In this document: in pieces, positions 21,361 to 30,779 of the stretch | Layout of the letters: every line of letters begins with the position of its first letter | Position numbering within the stretch: the stretch's first letter is position 1 | Source: Roseomonas sp. OT10 | GTDB lineage: Bacteria > Pseudomonadota > Alphaproteobacteria > Acetobacterales > Acetobacteraceae | Direction: 5' to 3' | NCBI RefSeq assembly: GCF_020991085.1 | Contig: NZ_CP087719.1 | Coordinates: forward strand, 1,508,001-1,572,000 | DNA length: 64,000 nucleotides | Made by a program: the position numbers and the translations under genes | The notes under the pieces: generated by a model | What the model saw: the letters and a program-made list of their open reading frames with translations, nothing else | Told to the model about the DNA's origin: nothing | The model's database searches: none

Positions 21361-22575
21361 TCAGGCCATGGCCTTCTTCAGGTTCTCGTCCAGCTTGTCG
21401 AGGAAGGCCTGGGTGTTCAGCCAGGGCTGGTCCTTGCCGATCAGGATGGCGAGGTCCTTGGTCATGTAGCCGGACTCGACCGTCTCGACGCAGACCTTCT
21501 CCAGCGCGTCGGCGAAGGCCACCACGTCCGGCGTGCCGTCGAACTTGCCGCGATAGGCGAGGCCGCGGGTCCAGGCGAAGATCGAGGCGATCGGGTTCGT
21601 GCTGGTCTCGCGGCCCTTCTGGTGCTCGCGGTAGTGGCGCGTCACCGTGCCGTGCGCCGCCTCGGACTCGACCGTCTTGCCGTCCGGGGAGAGCAGCACG
21701 GAGGTCATCAGGCCGAGCGAGCCGAAGCCCTGGGCCACGATGTCGGACTGCACGTCGCCGTCGTAGTTCTTGCAGGCCCAGACGTAGCCGCCCTCCCACT
21801 TCAGCGCGGCGGCGACCATGTCGTCGATCAGCCGGTGCTCGTAGGTCAGGCCACGCTTGTCGAACTCGGCCTTGAATTCGGCGTCGAAGATGGACTGGAA
21901 GATGTCCTTGAACTCGCCGTCATAGGCCTTGAGGATCGTGTTCTTGGTCGAGAGGTAGACGGGGAAGTTGCGCGCCAGGCCGTAGTTGAAGGAGGCCCGC
22001 GCGAAGCCCTCGATCGAGGCGTTGGTGTTGTGCATGCCCATCAGCACGCCCTTGCCCTTGAAGTGCGTCACCTCGAGTTCGATCGGGGTGCCGCCGCCAT
22101 CGGGCGTCCAGGTGATGGTGGCCTTGCCGGGCCCCGGGATCTTGGTCTCGGCGGCGCGGTAGATGTCGCCATAGGCGTGGCGGCCGATGACGATCGGCTT
22201 GGACCAGTGCGGCACCAGGCGCGGCACGTTGTTGCAGATGATCGGCTCGCGGAAGATCGTGCCGTCGAGGATGTTGCGGATCGTCCCGTTGGGCGAGCGC
22301 CACATCTTCTTCAGGTTGAACTCCTTCACCCGCGCCTCGTCCGGGGTGATGGTCGCGCACTTCACGCCCACGCCGTACTGCTTGGTGGCGTTCGCCGCGT
22401 CCACCGTCACCTGGTCGTCCGTCGCGTCGCGGTGCTCGATGCCCAGGTCGTAGTACTTCAGGTCGATGTCGAGGTAGGGAAGGATCAGCTTCTCCTTGAT
22501 GAACCCCCAGATGATGCGGGTCATCTCGTCCCCGTCCATCTCCACGACGGGGGTCTTCACCTTGATCTTGGCCAT
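21361..22575 (-). CDS. icd: NADP-dependent isocitrate dehydrogenase (eukaryotic-type homodimer)
   Basis: A 404-residue TCA-cycle enzyme: isocitrate + NADP to 2-oxoglutarate + CO2 + NADPH. It is the short homodimeric class shared with eukaryotes. Diagnostic segments are [81 protein letters not shown] and [20 protein letters not shown] chose ATG 22575 because [11 protein letters not shown] is the usual start. The upstream in-frame ATG at 22596 adds only seven unconserved residues. The 140-base stretch between its stop and the cyclase start contains a 7-bp GC-rich inverted repeat that may end transcription. Confidence 0.97.
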   Translation of the reverse strand: MAKIKVKTPVVEMDGDEMTRIIWGFIKEKLILPYLDIDLKYYDLGIEHRDATDDQVTVDAANATKQYGVGVKCATITPDEARVKEFNLKKMWRSPNGTIRNILDGTIFREPIICNNVPRLVPHWSKPIVIGRHAYGDIYRAAETKIPGPGKATITWTPDGGGTPIELEVTHFKGKGVLMGMHNTNASIEGFARASFNYGLARNFPVYLSTKNTILKAYDGEFKDIFQSIFDAEFKAEFDKRGLTYEHRLIDDMVAAALKWEGGYVWACKNYDGDVQSDIVAQGFGSLGLMTSVLLSPDGKTVESEAAHGTVTRHYREHQKGRETSTNPIASIFAWTRGLAYRGKFDGTPDVVAFADALEKVCVETVESGYMTKDLAILIGKDQPWLNTQAFLDKLDENLKKAMA

Positions 22576-22727
22576 TGCGATCCTGCTCCGCGACAAGCTC
22601 GTTGCGGCCCGGTAATGTCACGGGCGCTGCGGCCGGACATTCGCACCGGCACCGCCGTGCAGCAACCCCGGCCGGGCCGCCGAGGCGCGCGCTGGGCGCT
22701 GCCCGGGCGTGCCGCGCGGGGGAGGCG

Positions 22728-23723
22728 TCAGGGCAGCCCGGCGGAGAGGGCCAGCGGCATCCAGCCATAGCCATCGGCCCCGCGCACCACATGGCCGGCC
22801 CCGACCCAGGCGAAGTGGTAGACCAGGGCGGGCACGCGATCGGTGGAAAGCTGGTCCAGCACGCGGCGGCGGGTGGCGATGCCGCGGTCCGGATCGGTGT
22901 CGAAGGCCATCTTCCAGCCCGGCCGGCGCAGCTGCAGCGGGTGGTGCACCACGTCCCCCAGGTTCACCAGCGCCTGGTTTCCGGAGGTGACGGCATAGCT
23001 GACATGGCCGACCGTATGGCCGGGGGTGGCGAGCACCTGGATGCCCGGCGCCACCTCCTGCCCGTCGCGCACCATCACCAGCCGGTCGCGATAGGCGCCC
23101 AGGTTCTTCCGGGCGCCATCGATCATCGCGCCGAAGGGGCCGAGCCCGGCGCGGTTGCCCTCATCCGTCCAGAAGCGCAGGTCCGCCTCGGCGATCGCCA
23201 CCTGCGCGTTGGGAAAGACCGGCGCGCCGGCCGCATCGGCCAGACCCCAGCAATGGTCGCTGTGCGCATGCGTCAGGCAGACCAGGTCGATCTGCGCCGG
23301 TTCGATCCCGGCGGCGCGCAGGTTCGTCGCCAGCCGCCCGGTGCCGGGCGGCACCGCGTCCGGAACGTCCGCCATGCTGGAGCCCATGCCCGTGTCGAAC
23401 AGGATGAGCTGCCGGCCGGTGTTCACCACCAGCGCGTTCAGCTCCAGCACCACGCGGTCGGTCGGCAGGAGGCGCTCGGCCAGCAGGCGCTCCGGTTCGC
23501 CCGCCGGCGCTTCCGGCACCATGAGGGCGGGCGGGAAGCCGATGGCGCCGTCCGAGAGGATGGTCGCCTCGAAGCCGCCGATGCGGAAGCGGTGCCAGCC
23601 GGGCGAGGCATCGTTGCGGAAGGGCGCGGCGGCGAAGGCACGGCCGCCCGGGCCGAAGGCCGTGCCGGCCATGGGAAGGGCCAGCGAGGCGCCCAGCAGG
23701 GCACGGCGGGTGGGGTGCTGCAT
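22728..23723 (-). CDS. Exported MBL-fold metallo-hydrolase
   Basis: A 331-residue zinc hydrolase with the HxHxDH motif HAHSDH at residues 152-157. Further metal ligands are in ATPGHTVGH and LVNLGDVVHHP, and a late His is in YHFAWVGAGH. Residues 1-33 form a twin-Arg-like signal peptide (MQHPTRRALLG, then a hydrophobic run, FAAAP). The N-terminal part (GFEATILSDGAIGFPP) is shared with quorum-quenching lactonase-like and methyl-parathion-hydrolase-like members. Lactonase activity is possible but not shown. It is a single gene between icd and the thioesterase gene, all on the minus strand with intergenic gaps above 150 bases. Confidence 0.88.
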   Translation of the reverse strand: MQHPTRRALLGASLALPMAGTAFGPGGRAFAAAPFRNDASPGWHRFRIGGFEATILSDGAIGFPPALMVPEAPAGEPERLLAERLLPTDRVVLELNALVVNTGRQLILFDTGMGSSMADVPDAVPPGTGRLATNLRAAGIEPAQIDLVCLTHAHSDHCWGLADAAGAPVFPNAQVAIAEADLRFWTDEGNRAGLGPFGAMIDGARKNLGAYRDRLVMVRDGQEVAPGIQVLATPGHTVGHVSYAVTSGNQALVNLGDVVHHPLQLRRPGWKMAFDTDPDRGIATRRRVLDQLSTDRVPALVYHFAWVGAGHVVRGADGYGWMPLALSAGLP

Positions 23724-23890
23724 TCGGCCTTCTCCGCGGCAGGGCAGGGGGTGGAGCGTCTTCGGTCCGCATGCCGTCACCGAAGCGCCCCGGCCCGCGG
23801 GCGGGCCCCGCGCAGGCTGGCCGCCGGGGAGCCAGGACGCAAGCGCCGGCAGCACGGCCCCGGAACGGGAACCTTGGAACTGGCGCGCGC

Positions 23891-24373
23891 TCAGCCGGCC
23901 GGGCCTCCGCAACGCTGCCGGTAGGCGAGCAGCGCGGCGCGCAGGTCCTCGGGCACGGCCACCGGGCGGCGGGTGTCCAGGTCGGTGGTGGCGACCAGCA
24001 GGTGCAGCCGCGCCAGCTCCTCCTCGCCCCGGTGGATATGCACGGTCAGCGCGTAGGAGGCGCCGCCGATCCGCCCGGCCAGCGGGGTGAGGTGGACGAC
24101 CTCCCCCATCAGCCCGGGCCGGAAGTAGTCCGCCTCGGCATGGGCATAGCCGGTGGCGATCCGCCGTGCCGCGTGCAGCGCGTGGAAGCCGATGCCCAGC
24201 GCCTCGTCGAACCAGTCCTCCAGCGCCGCGTGCCCCATGGCGAACCAGGCGGGGAAGAAGACGATGCCGGCGGGGTCGCAATCCCCGAAGCGCACCCGCT
24301 GCCGGCCGCGCCAGGCCGCCGCCGGCAGGGCGGAGGCGGGCAGGGGGACCGGTCGGGGCAGGGCACGGGACAT
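23891..24373 (-). CDS. Acyl-CoA thioesterase, 4-hydroxybenzoyl-CoA thioesterase family
   Basis: A 160-residue single hotdog-fold protein. The family motif VRFGDCDPAGIVFFP is at residues 27-41, with the catalytic Asp in the DPAG turn (Asp33). The following helix AWFAMGHAALEDWFDEAL is also typical. Members hydrolyse 4-hydroxybenzoyl-CoA or short acyl-CoA thioesters in the cytosol. No aromatic degradation genes or tol-pal genes are beside it, so context does not narrow the substrate. The N-terminal 20 residues are Pro/Ala-rich and unconserved, so the true start could be slightly downstream of ATG 24373. Confidence 0.88.
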   Translation of the reverse strand: MSRALPRPVPLPASALPAAAWRGRQRVRFGDCDPAGIVFFPAWFAMGHAALEDWFDEALGIGFHALHAARRIATGYAHAEADYFRPGLMGEVVHLTPLAGRIGGASYALTVHIHRGEEELARLHLLVATTDLDTRRPVAVPEDLRAALLAYRQRCGGPAG

Positions 24374-24486
24374 GGCCGCTCATACGCAGGACGGGGCGGC
24401 GCGGCCATGCCCCCGGGGCGGGCGGCAACCGGCCTGCCGGGGCGGCCGTTTGCCCCGCAGACGCGCCACGGCAGGGAGCATGGACC

Positions 24487-24954
24487 ATGACACGACGGGT
24501 GACGGCGCTGTTCGACAACCGCGCCGCGGCGGAGGCCGTGGCAGCGCACCTCCAGGCCCATGACGGGGTGGCGCCGGAGCAGGTCCACCTGGTGCCGGGC
24601 GAGGGCCGCACGCGGCTGGGCGCCGGCAGCGGCGTCGACGAGACGCTGTCGCGGCTCCTCTTGCCCGACCCGGAGCGGCAGGCCTGGCTGGAAGGGCTGC
24701 GCCGCGGCGGCACGGTGGTCTCCGCCGAGCTGGGGGACGATCTGGTCGAGCACGCGCTGGACGTGTTCGAGGATCACGGCGCCGTCGACCTGGACGCCCG
24801 GACGGAGGAGTGGCGCCGCGACGGCTGGGCGCCCGGCGGGACCACGGACGAGATCGGGCTGATGGCGACGGGCGTCATCGACGATCCCGGCACCGGGGCG
24901 CTGAACCCGCCCACCGGCACGCGCGTGCCGGTGGTGGATTCGGACGAGGCCTGA
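24487..24954 (+). CDS. Hypothetical protein with stress-protein-like N-terminal domain
   Basis: A 155-residue acidic soluble protein. The opening TRRVTALFDNRAAAEAVAAHLQAH resembles the alpha/beta start of general-stress proteins of the YflT/17M type, where a strand is followed by an A-A-E-x-A-V helix. The RRGGTVVSAELGDDLVEHALDVFEDHGAVDLDAR segment then forms a second strand-helix unit ending in a strand. The C-terminal 45 residues are Gly/Pro-rich and probably disordered. I cannot assign a function. ATG 24487 is preceded by GGGAGCATGGACC. It is convergent with the amidase gene, with 18 bases between the stops and a short GCCCC/GGGGC hairpin there. Confidence 0.75.
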   Translation: MTRRVTALFDNRAAAEAVAAHLQAHDGVAPEQVHLVPGEGRTRLGAGSGVDETLSRLLLPDPERQAWLEGLRRGGTVVSAELGDDLVEHALDVFEDHGAVDLDARTEEWRRDGWAPGGTTDEIGLMATGVIDDPGTGALNPPTGTRVPVVDSDEA

Positions 24955-24972
24955 ACTGCCCCGAGGGGCGGC

Positions 24973-26325
24973 TCAGCGCCGGATCGCGGCCTCCACCGAT
25001 TGCGCCAGGGCCAGAAGCGCCCGGTCGGCCCCGTTCGCGCCGGTCAGCATCAGCCCGACCGGGGCGGTCCCGGGCTCCTGGCAGGGGATGCTGATGGAGC
25101 AGCGGTCCAGGAAGTTGCCCACCGCCGTGTTCCGCAGCAGCAGAAGGTTGATCCGGTCGTACTCCGCGACCTCCGCCACCTCCGACAGGGCGGGCGGGGT
25201 CAGGGCGGATGTCGGGCAGAGGAGGGCGTCGTAGGACGCCGTGCGCGCATCGATGCGGGCGGTGATCCGTGCCCGCTCCCGCTGGAGCGTCAGGTAGTCC
25301 GCCGCGCTCATCGTCCCGCCGCGCTCGATCCGCGCCAGGATGCGCGGGTCGTAGGAATCGCGGGCCCGGGCGACCAGCGGCGCGTGCCAGGCCCAGGCCT
25401 CCGAGGCGGCGTAGCCGCCCTTGGCATTGGCCCGCGGGATCTCCGCCAGCTCCGGCAGGTCCAGATCCTCAATGACCGCGCCCGCCGCGCGCAGCGCGTC
25501 GAGCGCCGCCTCGAAGGCCCGTCCGACGGCCGCCTCCACCCCGTCGAACAGATAGGTGCCGCGCGGCACGGCGAAGCGCGCCCCGGCCAGCGGTGCGGGC
25601 GGCGGAGCGGCGGGGTCCGCCTCGCCCGCCATCCAGCCGTCGATCACCGCGCAGCAGGCGACGGTGTTGGCGATCGGCCCCAGGCTGTCCAGCGTCTGCG
25701 AGAGGGGCACCGTGCCCTCCAGCGGCACGCGCCGGGCGGTGGGCTTCCAGCCGACGAGGCCGCAGAGCGCGGCCGGGATGCGGCAGGAGCCGCCGGTGTC
25801 CGAGCCAAGCCCGGCCAGCCCCATGCCATCCGCCACGGCGACCGCGGCGCCGGAGGATGACCCCCCGGGCAGACGTCCCGTCCGCCGGTCCCAGGGCGAG
25901 AGCGGCGTGCCGTAATGCGGATTCACGCCGAGGCCGGAAAAGGCGAACTCCACCATGTTGGTCCGGCCGAGCACCACGAATCCCGCGCGTTCCAGGCGCT
26001 GCACCGCCGGCGCGGTCGCCGCGGCGGGCGCCGCGCCGCGCAGCGCGACGGAGCCGGCGAGGCTGGTGACGCCCGCCTGGTCGTAGAGGTCCTTCACGCT
26101 GATCGGGATGCCCGCCCAGCGGGAGGGCGCCCGGCCCGCCCGGCGCAGCGCGTCCATCGCGCCGGCGGCGGCGCGCGCCTGCTCCGCCTGCACGGCGATG
26201 AAGGCGCGGCTGCCCTCGCCATCCGTGTCGGCGATGCGCGCCAGCGCCTCCTCGGCCAGCTCCTTGGCGGTGGCGGTGCCCGCCTCCAGCGCGGTCGCTG
26301 CGGCCTCGATGCTGCGGAACTCCAT
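24973..26325 (-). CDS. Amidase signature family enzyme
   Basis: A 450-residue hydrolase of the amidase signature family. The Ser-cisSer-Lys triad is visible: Lys78 in GIPISVKDLYD, cis-Ser156 in PGGSSSGAAVAVADG and nucleophile Ser180 in GSDTGGSCRIPAA. There is no signal peptide, so it acts in the cytosol. Substrates in this family range from allophanate and aryl amides to short amides. The sequence lacks the partner subunits of GatCAB and the allophanate C-terminal domain, so neither of those roles applies. The start ATG 26325 gives the usual MEFRSIEAAA opening. It is divergent from the sugar-utilisation cluster across about 139 bases. Confidence 0.92.
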   Translation of the reverse strand: MEFRSIEAAATALEAGTATAKELAEEALARIADTDGEGSRAFIAVQAEQARAAAGAMDALRRAGRAPSRWAGIPISVKDLYDQAGVTSLAGSVALRGAAPAAATAPAVQRLERAGFVVLGRTNMVEFAFSGLGVNPHYGTPLSPWDRRTGRLPGGSSSGAAVAVADGMGLAGLGSDTGGSCRIPAALCGLVGWKPTARRVPLEGTVPLSQTLDSLGPIANTVACCAVIDGWMAGEADPAAPPPAPLAGARFAVPRGTYLFDGVEAAVGRAFEAALDALRAAGAVIEDLDLPELAEIPRANAKGGYAASEAWAWHAPLVARARDSYDPRILARIERGGTMSAADYLTLQRERARITARIDARTASYDALLCPTSALTPPALSEVAEVAEYDRINLLLLRNTAVGNFLDRCSISIPCQEPGTAPVGLMLTGANGADRALLALAQSVEAAIRR

Positions 26326-26464
26326 GCCCTGCCCCCTGGTGCTGCCGGGTGACAGGAAACCCGTGGCGGAGGTTTGACAAGCGGCCGGCGCGGCGGCCAG
26401 CCTCCGCGCCAACGGGTCCGTCCGCCCTGGGCCGCCGGACTCCATCGCGATGCAAGGAAACGCC

Positions 26465-27313
26465 GTGACCCTTCCCGCCAAGCCCGTGCTGATCACCGGC
26501 GCCTCCGGCAATCTCGGCCGCATGCTGGCGCGCGAGCTGGGCGCTCTGGGCTGGACCCTGGTGCTGACCGACATCAGCCCCTTCCCGGACGAGCTGCCGG
26601 CCAAGGCCCGCTTCGAGCGCGCCGACCTGAACGACGGCCCCACCATCCTGCGGCTGGCGGAGGGCTGCGGCGCCATCCTGCACTTCGGCGGCATCAGCAA
26701 CGACCAGCCCTTCGAGACGGTGATCGGCCCCAACATCCGCGGCCTGTTCCACATCTACGAGGCGGCGCGGCGGGAGAAGGCGCGGGTGGTCTTCGCCACC
26801 TCCAACCACGCCATCGGCTTCCACGAGCGCCCGAAGGGCAACGAGGCCAAGCTGGACGCCGACTGCGAGTTCCGCCCCGACAGCTTCTACGGCCTGTCCA
26901 AGGCCTATGGCGAGCTGATGGGCCGGATGTACTGGGACAAGCACGGGGTGGAGAACGTCAACGTCCGCATCGGCTCCTCCTTCCCCGAGGCGGTGGATGC
27001 GCGGATGCTCTCCACTTGGCTGTCCTACGCCGACCTCGCCCGCATGATGGAGGCCGCCGTGCTGGCCGAGCGCACCGGCCACTGCGTGATCTGGGGCGCC
27101 AGCGCCAACCCGGACACCTTCTGGGGCAAGGACCACCGCGACCGCATCGGCTGGCAGCCGCAGGACAGCGCCGAGATCTTCCGCGAGCAGGTCGGCCACA
27201 AGCTCAGCGGCGACCCGGTGACGGAGCGCTACCAGGGCGGCGGCTACACCGCCTCCGGCTATACCCGCGCCACGCCCAGCCCGCGCCATTCCTTCGACCT
27301 GGACGAGGGCTGA
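26465..27313 (+). CDS. NAD-dependent epimerase/dehydratase family, uronate-dehydrogenase-like
   Basis: A 282-residue short-chain dehydrogenase. The NAD-binding TGASGNLG loop is at residues 11-18, Asp36 follows the second strand (LVLTDIS), and the catalytic YGLSK pair is Tyr142/Lys146. The segments LHFGGISND and TSNHAIGFH are those of uronate dehydrogenase, which oxidises hexuronates at C1 to aldarolactones. I chose GTG 26465 because AAGGAAA lies 4-10 bases before it; ATG 26450 upstream would add five residues. It is the first gene of a tightly packed sugar cluster, with only 7 bases before the epimerase gene. The substrate may be another aldose. Confidence 0.88.
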   Translation: MTLPAKPVLITGASGNLGRMLARELGALGWTLVLTDISPFPDELPAKARFERADLNDGPTILRLAEGCGAILHFGGISNDQPFETVIGPNIRGLFHIYEAARREKARVVFATSNHAIGFHERPKGNEAKLDADCEFRPDSFYGLSKAYGELMGRMYWDKHGVENVNVRIGSSFPEAVDARMLSTWLSYADLARMMEAAVLAERTGHCVIWGASANPDTFWGKDHRDRIGWQPQDSAEIFREQVGHKLSGDPVTERYQGGGYTASGYTRATPSPRHSFDLDEG

Positions 27314-27320
27314 CCGCGCC

Positions 27321-28193
27321 GTGCTGGTCCTCGCCGCCGGCGGCTGGCAGGCCGTGCTGCTGCCGGAGGCCGGGGCGGCCTTCGCCTCCCTGACCCGGGA
27401 CGGCCGGGACGTGCTGGCGCCGATCCCGCCCGGAGGCGACCCGAACTCTGCCCGGGCCGGCGCCTTCTGGATGATCCCCTGGTCGAACCGGATCGAGGAC
27501 GGCCGCTTCCGCTGGTCGATCGGCGCCGAGGGCGAGGCGGGGGAGCGGGAGCACCGCTACCCGGTCAACGACCTCTCCGGCGGCAACGCCATCCACGGGC
27601 TGGCGCGCGAGCACCCCTGGGAGATGGCGCGCTCCGCCCCGGATTCCGCGCGGCTGGTGCAGCGCTTCGCGGCCAGGGACCAGCCCTACCGCTACGAGGC
27701 GGTGCTGGAGGTGTCGCTGACCCCGGCCGGGCTGCGGCTGGCGCTGGGCGTGACCAACGCGGCCCCCACCATCCTGCCCTTCGGCTTCGGCTGGCACCCC
27801 TGGTTCGTGCGGCCGGAGGGCACGCGGCTCGGCTTCCATGCCACGCACCGCTTCGCCAAGGATGCGCGCAACCTGCTGACCGAGGCGTTGCCCTCTCCGG
27901 GCCTGGAGGGCGGGGAGGCGGACTGGCTCGGCCTGGACGGTCACTTCGCCGGCTGGGACGGAGTGGCGCGGCTGGAGCTGGGCGGCGCGCCGCTGGAGCT
28001 GCGCGCCGAGGGCGCCTGGGCCGGGAACCTCCAGGTCTATGCCCCGCGCGACAAGGCGGTGCTGTGCGTCGAGCCGGTCAGCCACATCACCAACGTGCTG
28101 CACCGGCGCGCCCTGGCGCCCTGGGGGGACATGGCCTGGCTGGCGCCGGAAGAATCGCTCTCCGCCAGCCTCACCCTGGCCGAGGCGCCGTAG
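27321..28193 (+). CDS. Aldose 1-epimerase family protein
   Basis: A 290-residue beta-sandwich mutarotase. The conserved histidines are in NAIHGLAREHPW and GFGWHPWF. The catalytic Glu is in LCVEPVSHITN. Members interconvert alpha and beta anomers of aldoses in the cytosol. The start is GTG 27321, seven bases after the dehydrogenase stop and in frame throughout. It lies eight bases before the kinase gene. The placement suggests that it supplies the right anomer to the dehydrogenase or kinase of the same pathway. Sugar specificity cannot be read from the sequence. Confidence 0.9.
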   Translation: MLVLAAGGWQAVLLPEAGAAFASLTRDGRDVLAPIPPGGDPNSARAGAFWMIPWSNRIEDGRFRWSIGAEGEAGEREHRYPVNDLSGGNAIHGLAREHPWEMARSAPDSARLVQRFAARDQPYRYEAVLEVSLTPAGLRLALGVTNAAPTILPFGFGWHPWFVRPEGTRLGFHATHRFAKDARNLLTEALPSPGLEGGEADWLGLDGHFAGWDGVARLELGGAPLELRAEGAWAGNLQVYAPRDKAVLCVEPVSHITNVLHRRALAPWGDMAWLAPEESLSASLTLAEAP

Positions 28194-28201
28194 GGTCCCG
28201 C

Positions 28202-29662
28202 GTGGACCTCGTCCTTGCCTGCGACCTGGGGGGCACCAACTTCCGGGCCGCGCTGCTGGACCGCGACGGGGCGGTGGTGCGGGAGGCGAGCCGGCCCAGC
28301 GGCCTGGGCGCCGGCACCGAGGCCGACCCGGAGCACTGGTGGCGCCTCCTCGCCGATGGCGCCGGCGCCCTGCTGGGCGAGGAGCCGGTGCGCGCGGTCG
28401 CCATCTGCGGCGCGACCCGCACGCAGGTCTTCCTGGATGCGGCCGGCGCGGTGCTGCGCCCCGCCATCACCTGGCACGACAGCCGGGCGGAGGAGCAGGC
28501 GGAGCGCCTGCGCGGCCTCGCCCCGCCGGGCTGGGCGGAGGCGGAGCATCTCAACCCCTACCACCCCGCCGCCCGCCTCGCCTGGCTGGCAGAACGGGCA
28601 CCGGATGCCTTCGCCCGCCTCGCGGCGGTGGTGGACCCGAAGGATTTCCTCAACGCCCGGCTGACCGGCCGGATCGCCAACGACCGCGTCTCCGCCGCCC
28701 GGATGCGCGCCGCCGCCATGCCCTGGGACGCGGCGGGGGTCAGCCTGCTCGGCGCCCTCGGCGTGCCGCCTGCCGTGGCGGCCGTGCCGGTGCTGGAGCC
28801 GACGGCGATCCTCGGCCCGGTGCGGCCGGGCCTGCCCGGGGCGCTGGGGCGGCTGGCCGGGGTGCCGGTGCTGGCCATGGCGCACGACACCTGGGCGACG
28901 GTGGTGGGGATGGGCGCGCTGCGGCCCGGCCTCGCCTACGCCATCTCCGGCACCACGGAGGTCTTCGGCGCGATCGGCGCGAAGCCGGCCGCAGCGCCCG
29001 GCCTGCTCTCGGTGGATTGGGGGGAGGGGGCGCAGCAGCTCGGCGGCCCCAGCCAGTCCGGCGCGGACACGCTCGCCTGGCTGCGCGGCGCGCTCGGCGG
29101 CGCCTGGCCGGAAGGCGGGCTGGAGGCGCTGCTCTCCACCCCGCGCGCGGCGCATCCGGCGCTGTTCCTGCCCTTCCTCCAGGGCGAACGCGTGCCCTTC
29201 TGGGACCCGTCGCTGCGCGGCGCCTTCCTGGGGCTGGACCGGTCGCATGGGGCCGTGGACCTCGCCTGGGCTGTGCTGGAGGGCGTGGCCTTCCTCAACC
29301 GCACGGTGCTGGAGCGGGCCGAGGTGGCGCTCGGCGCCCCGGTCGCGGAGATCCGCTTCGGCGGCGGCGGCGCGGCCAGCCCCGCCTGGGCGCAGGCGAA
29401 GGCGGACGTCACCGGCCGGCCGGTGGCGGTGGGCGCGGCGGCGGAACCCGGCCTGCTGGGCGGGGCGATCGCCGCCTGGGCGGGGCTGGGCGCCTTCGAC
29501 GGGATCGGCGCGGCGCAGGCGGCGCTGGCGCGGGTGGCGCGGCGGCATGCGCCCGATCTGGCGCGGCACGCCGCCTATGCGCCGCTCTTCGCCGCCTGGA
29601 CCGGGGCGGTGGCGGCGACCCGGGAGGCCGGTGCGACCCTGGCGGCCCTGCCCGCGCCCTGA
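28202..29662 (+). CDS. FGGY-family carbohydrate kinase
   Basis: A 486-residue ATP-dependent sugar kinase of the xylulokinase/gluconokinase type. The N-terminal ATPase fold opens with VLACDLGGTNFRAALLD. The FGGY-N substrate region has ICGATRTQVFLDAAG and PAITWHDSRAEEQ. The C-terminal half has SGTTEVFGAIG and the late nucleotide motif RFGGGGAASPAWAQ. The start GTG 28202 lies eight bases after the epimerase stop. It is followed by a 125-base gap before the importer genes. The cluster suggests phosphorylation of a sugar or polyol brought in by that importer. The first glycine-rich loop is close to consensus, so I expect an active enzyme. Confidence 0.9.
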   Translation: MDLVLACDLGGTNFRAALLDRDGAVVREASRPSGLGAGTEADPEHWWRLLADGAGALLGEEPVRAVAICGATRTQVFLDAAGAVLRPAITWHDSRAEEQAERLRGLAPPGWAEAEHLNPYHPAARLAWLAERAPDAFARLAAVVDPKDFLNARLTGRIANDRVSAARMRAAAMPWDAAGVSLLGALGVPPAVAAVPVLEPTAILGPVRPGLPGALGRLAGVPVLAMAHDTWATVVGMGALRPGLAYAISGTTEVFGAIGAKPAAAPGLLSVDWGEGAQQLGGPSQSGADTLAWLRGALGGAWPEGGLEALLSTPRAAHPALFLPFLQGERVPFWDPSLRGAFLGLDRSHGAVDLAWAVLEGVAFLNRTVLERAEVALGAPVAEIRFGGGGAASPAWAQAKADVTGRPVAVGAAAEPGLLGGAIAAWAGLGAFDGIGAAQAALARVARRHAPDLARHAAYAPLFAAWTGAVAATREAGATLAALPAP

Positions 29663-29787
29663 CCGCATCCGGGCCGGGAGGGGGCCGGGCGGGCCGCGCC
29701 GGAATCGCGCGCCGGCCTCTTCCGGTCCGCCGCGATCCGCTTTAGGCGCAGGGGCATGGAACAGGCCCGAACCCCCCGGCCGGCGGC

Positions 29788-30753
29788 ATGACGACCCTCC
29801 TCGCGCGCTACGGCACCGCCTTCGCGGGCCTCCTGGTGGTGCTGTTCTTCGCCCTCTTCGCCGACAACTTCGCCAGCCCCGGCAACCTCGCCGTGATCCT
29901 GAAGGAGACGGCGGTGCTGGCCATCCTGGCCACCGGCTTCGCCCTGGCGCTCTCGACCGCCGAGCTGGACCTCTCCGTGACCGAGGTGGCGAGCCTCGCC
30001 GCCGTCACCACGGGGGCGCTGATCCAGGGCGGCGCCGCGCCGGCCGTGGGGGTGCTGGCCGGGCTGGGCGTCGGGCTGGCGGCGGGGCTGCTGAACGGGG
30101 TGGCGGTGACGGTGCTGAAGGTGCCCTCGCTGATCGCGACGCTGGGCACGGCGGCCATCGCCAAGGGGCTGGGCTTCATGCTGACCCAGGGCGTGGCCTT
30201 CGTCGGGCGCTGGCCCACGGGCTTCACCGGGCTGGCGCGCGGGTCGCTGCTGGGCATCTCCAACCTCGTCTGGTGGATGGCGCTGGTGGCGCTCGCCGCC
30301 TGGTGGCTGCTGCGCTGGACCCGCACCGGGCTGCACATGGTCGCCACCGGCGAGGCGGAGGAGGCGGCGCGCCTCGCCGGCATCCGCACCGCGCGGATGA
30401 AGCGGCTGGGTCTGGCGCTGGCCGGGCTGCTCGCCGGGCTGGCGGCGGTGCTGCTGGCGGCGGGTCTGTCCTCGGCCGCGCCGAACATGGCGAACGACCA
30501 CTTCCTCTACGCCATCGCCGCCGTGCTGCTGGGCATGACGATGATCGAGCCGGGGCGGCCCAACGTCGCCGGCACGCTGCTCGCCGCGCTGATGCTCAAG
30601 GCGCTGGGCAACGGGCTGGTGCTGCTGGGCGCGCCCTACTACGCGCAGGACATCGTGCTCGGCGGCATCATCATCGGCTCGGTCGCGCTCTCGGCCACGG
30701 TGATGCGGCGCGCGGCCTTCACCAAGACGCTGAACATGCGGATGGCCGGCTGA
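29788..30753 (+). CDS. Sugar ABC transporter permease (RbsC/XylH type)
   Basis: A 321-residue inner-membrane protein with eight to ten hydrophobic helices, of the ribose/xylose/galactose permease family. The family markers are NLAVILKETAVLAILATGFALALSTAELDLSV near residues 24-55 and the EAA-like ATGEAEEAARLAGIRTARMK loop at about 185-205, which contacts the ATPase. The late helices are LLGMTMIEPGRPNVAGTLL and DIVLGGIIIGSVAL. A single permease gene implies a homodimeric channel. It is followed after 26 bases by the binding-protein gene. The 125 bases before it may hold a separate promoter. Confidence 0.92.
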   Translation: MTTLLARYGTAFAGLLVVLFFALFADNFASPGNLAVILKETAVLAILATGFALALSTAELDLSVTEVASLAAVTTGALIQGGAAPAVGVLAGLGVGLAAGLLNGVAVTVLKVPSLIATLGTAAIAKGLGFMLTQGVAFVGRWPTGFTGLARGSLLGISNLVWWMALVALAAWWLLRWTRTGLHMVATGEAEEAARLAGIRTARMKRLGLALAGLLAGLAAVLLAAGLSSAAPNMANDHFLYAIAAVLLGMTMIEPGRPNVAGTLLAALMLKALGNGLVLLGAPYYAQDIVLGGIIIGSVALSATVMRRAAFTKTLNMRMAG

Positions 30754-30779
30754 ACCGGCCCCCGGCAAGGAGACGAACG

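Noticed and set aside
26374-26402. Promoter for the sugar cluster at TTGACA (26374-26379)
   Set aside because: The -35 hexamer is perfect, but the expected -10 position reads CCAGCC, so I did not annotate it.
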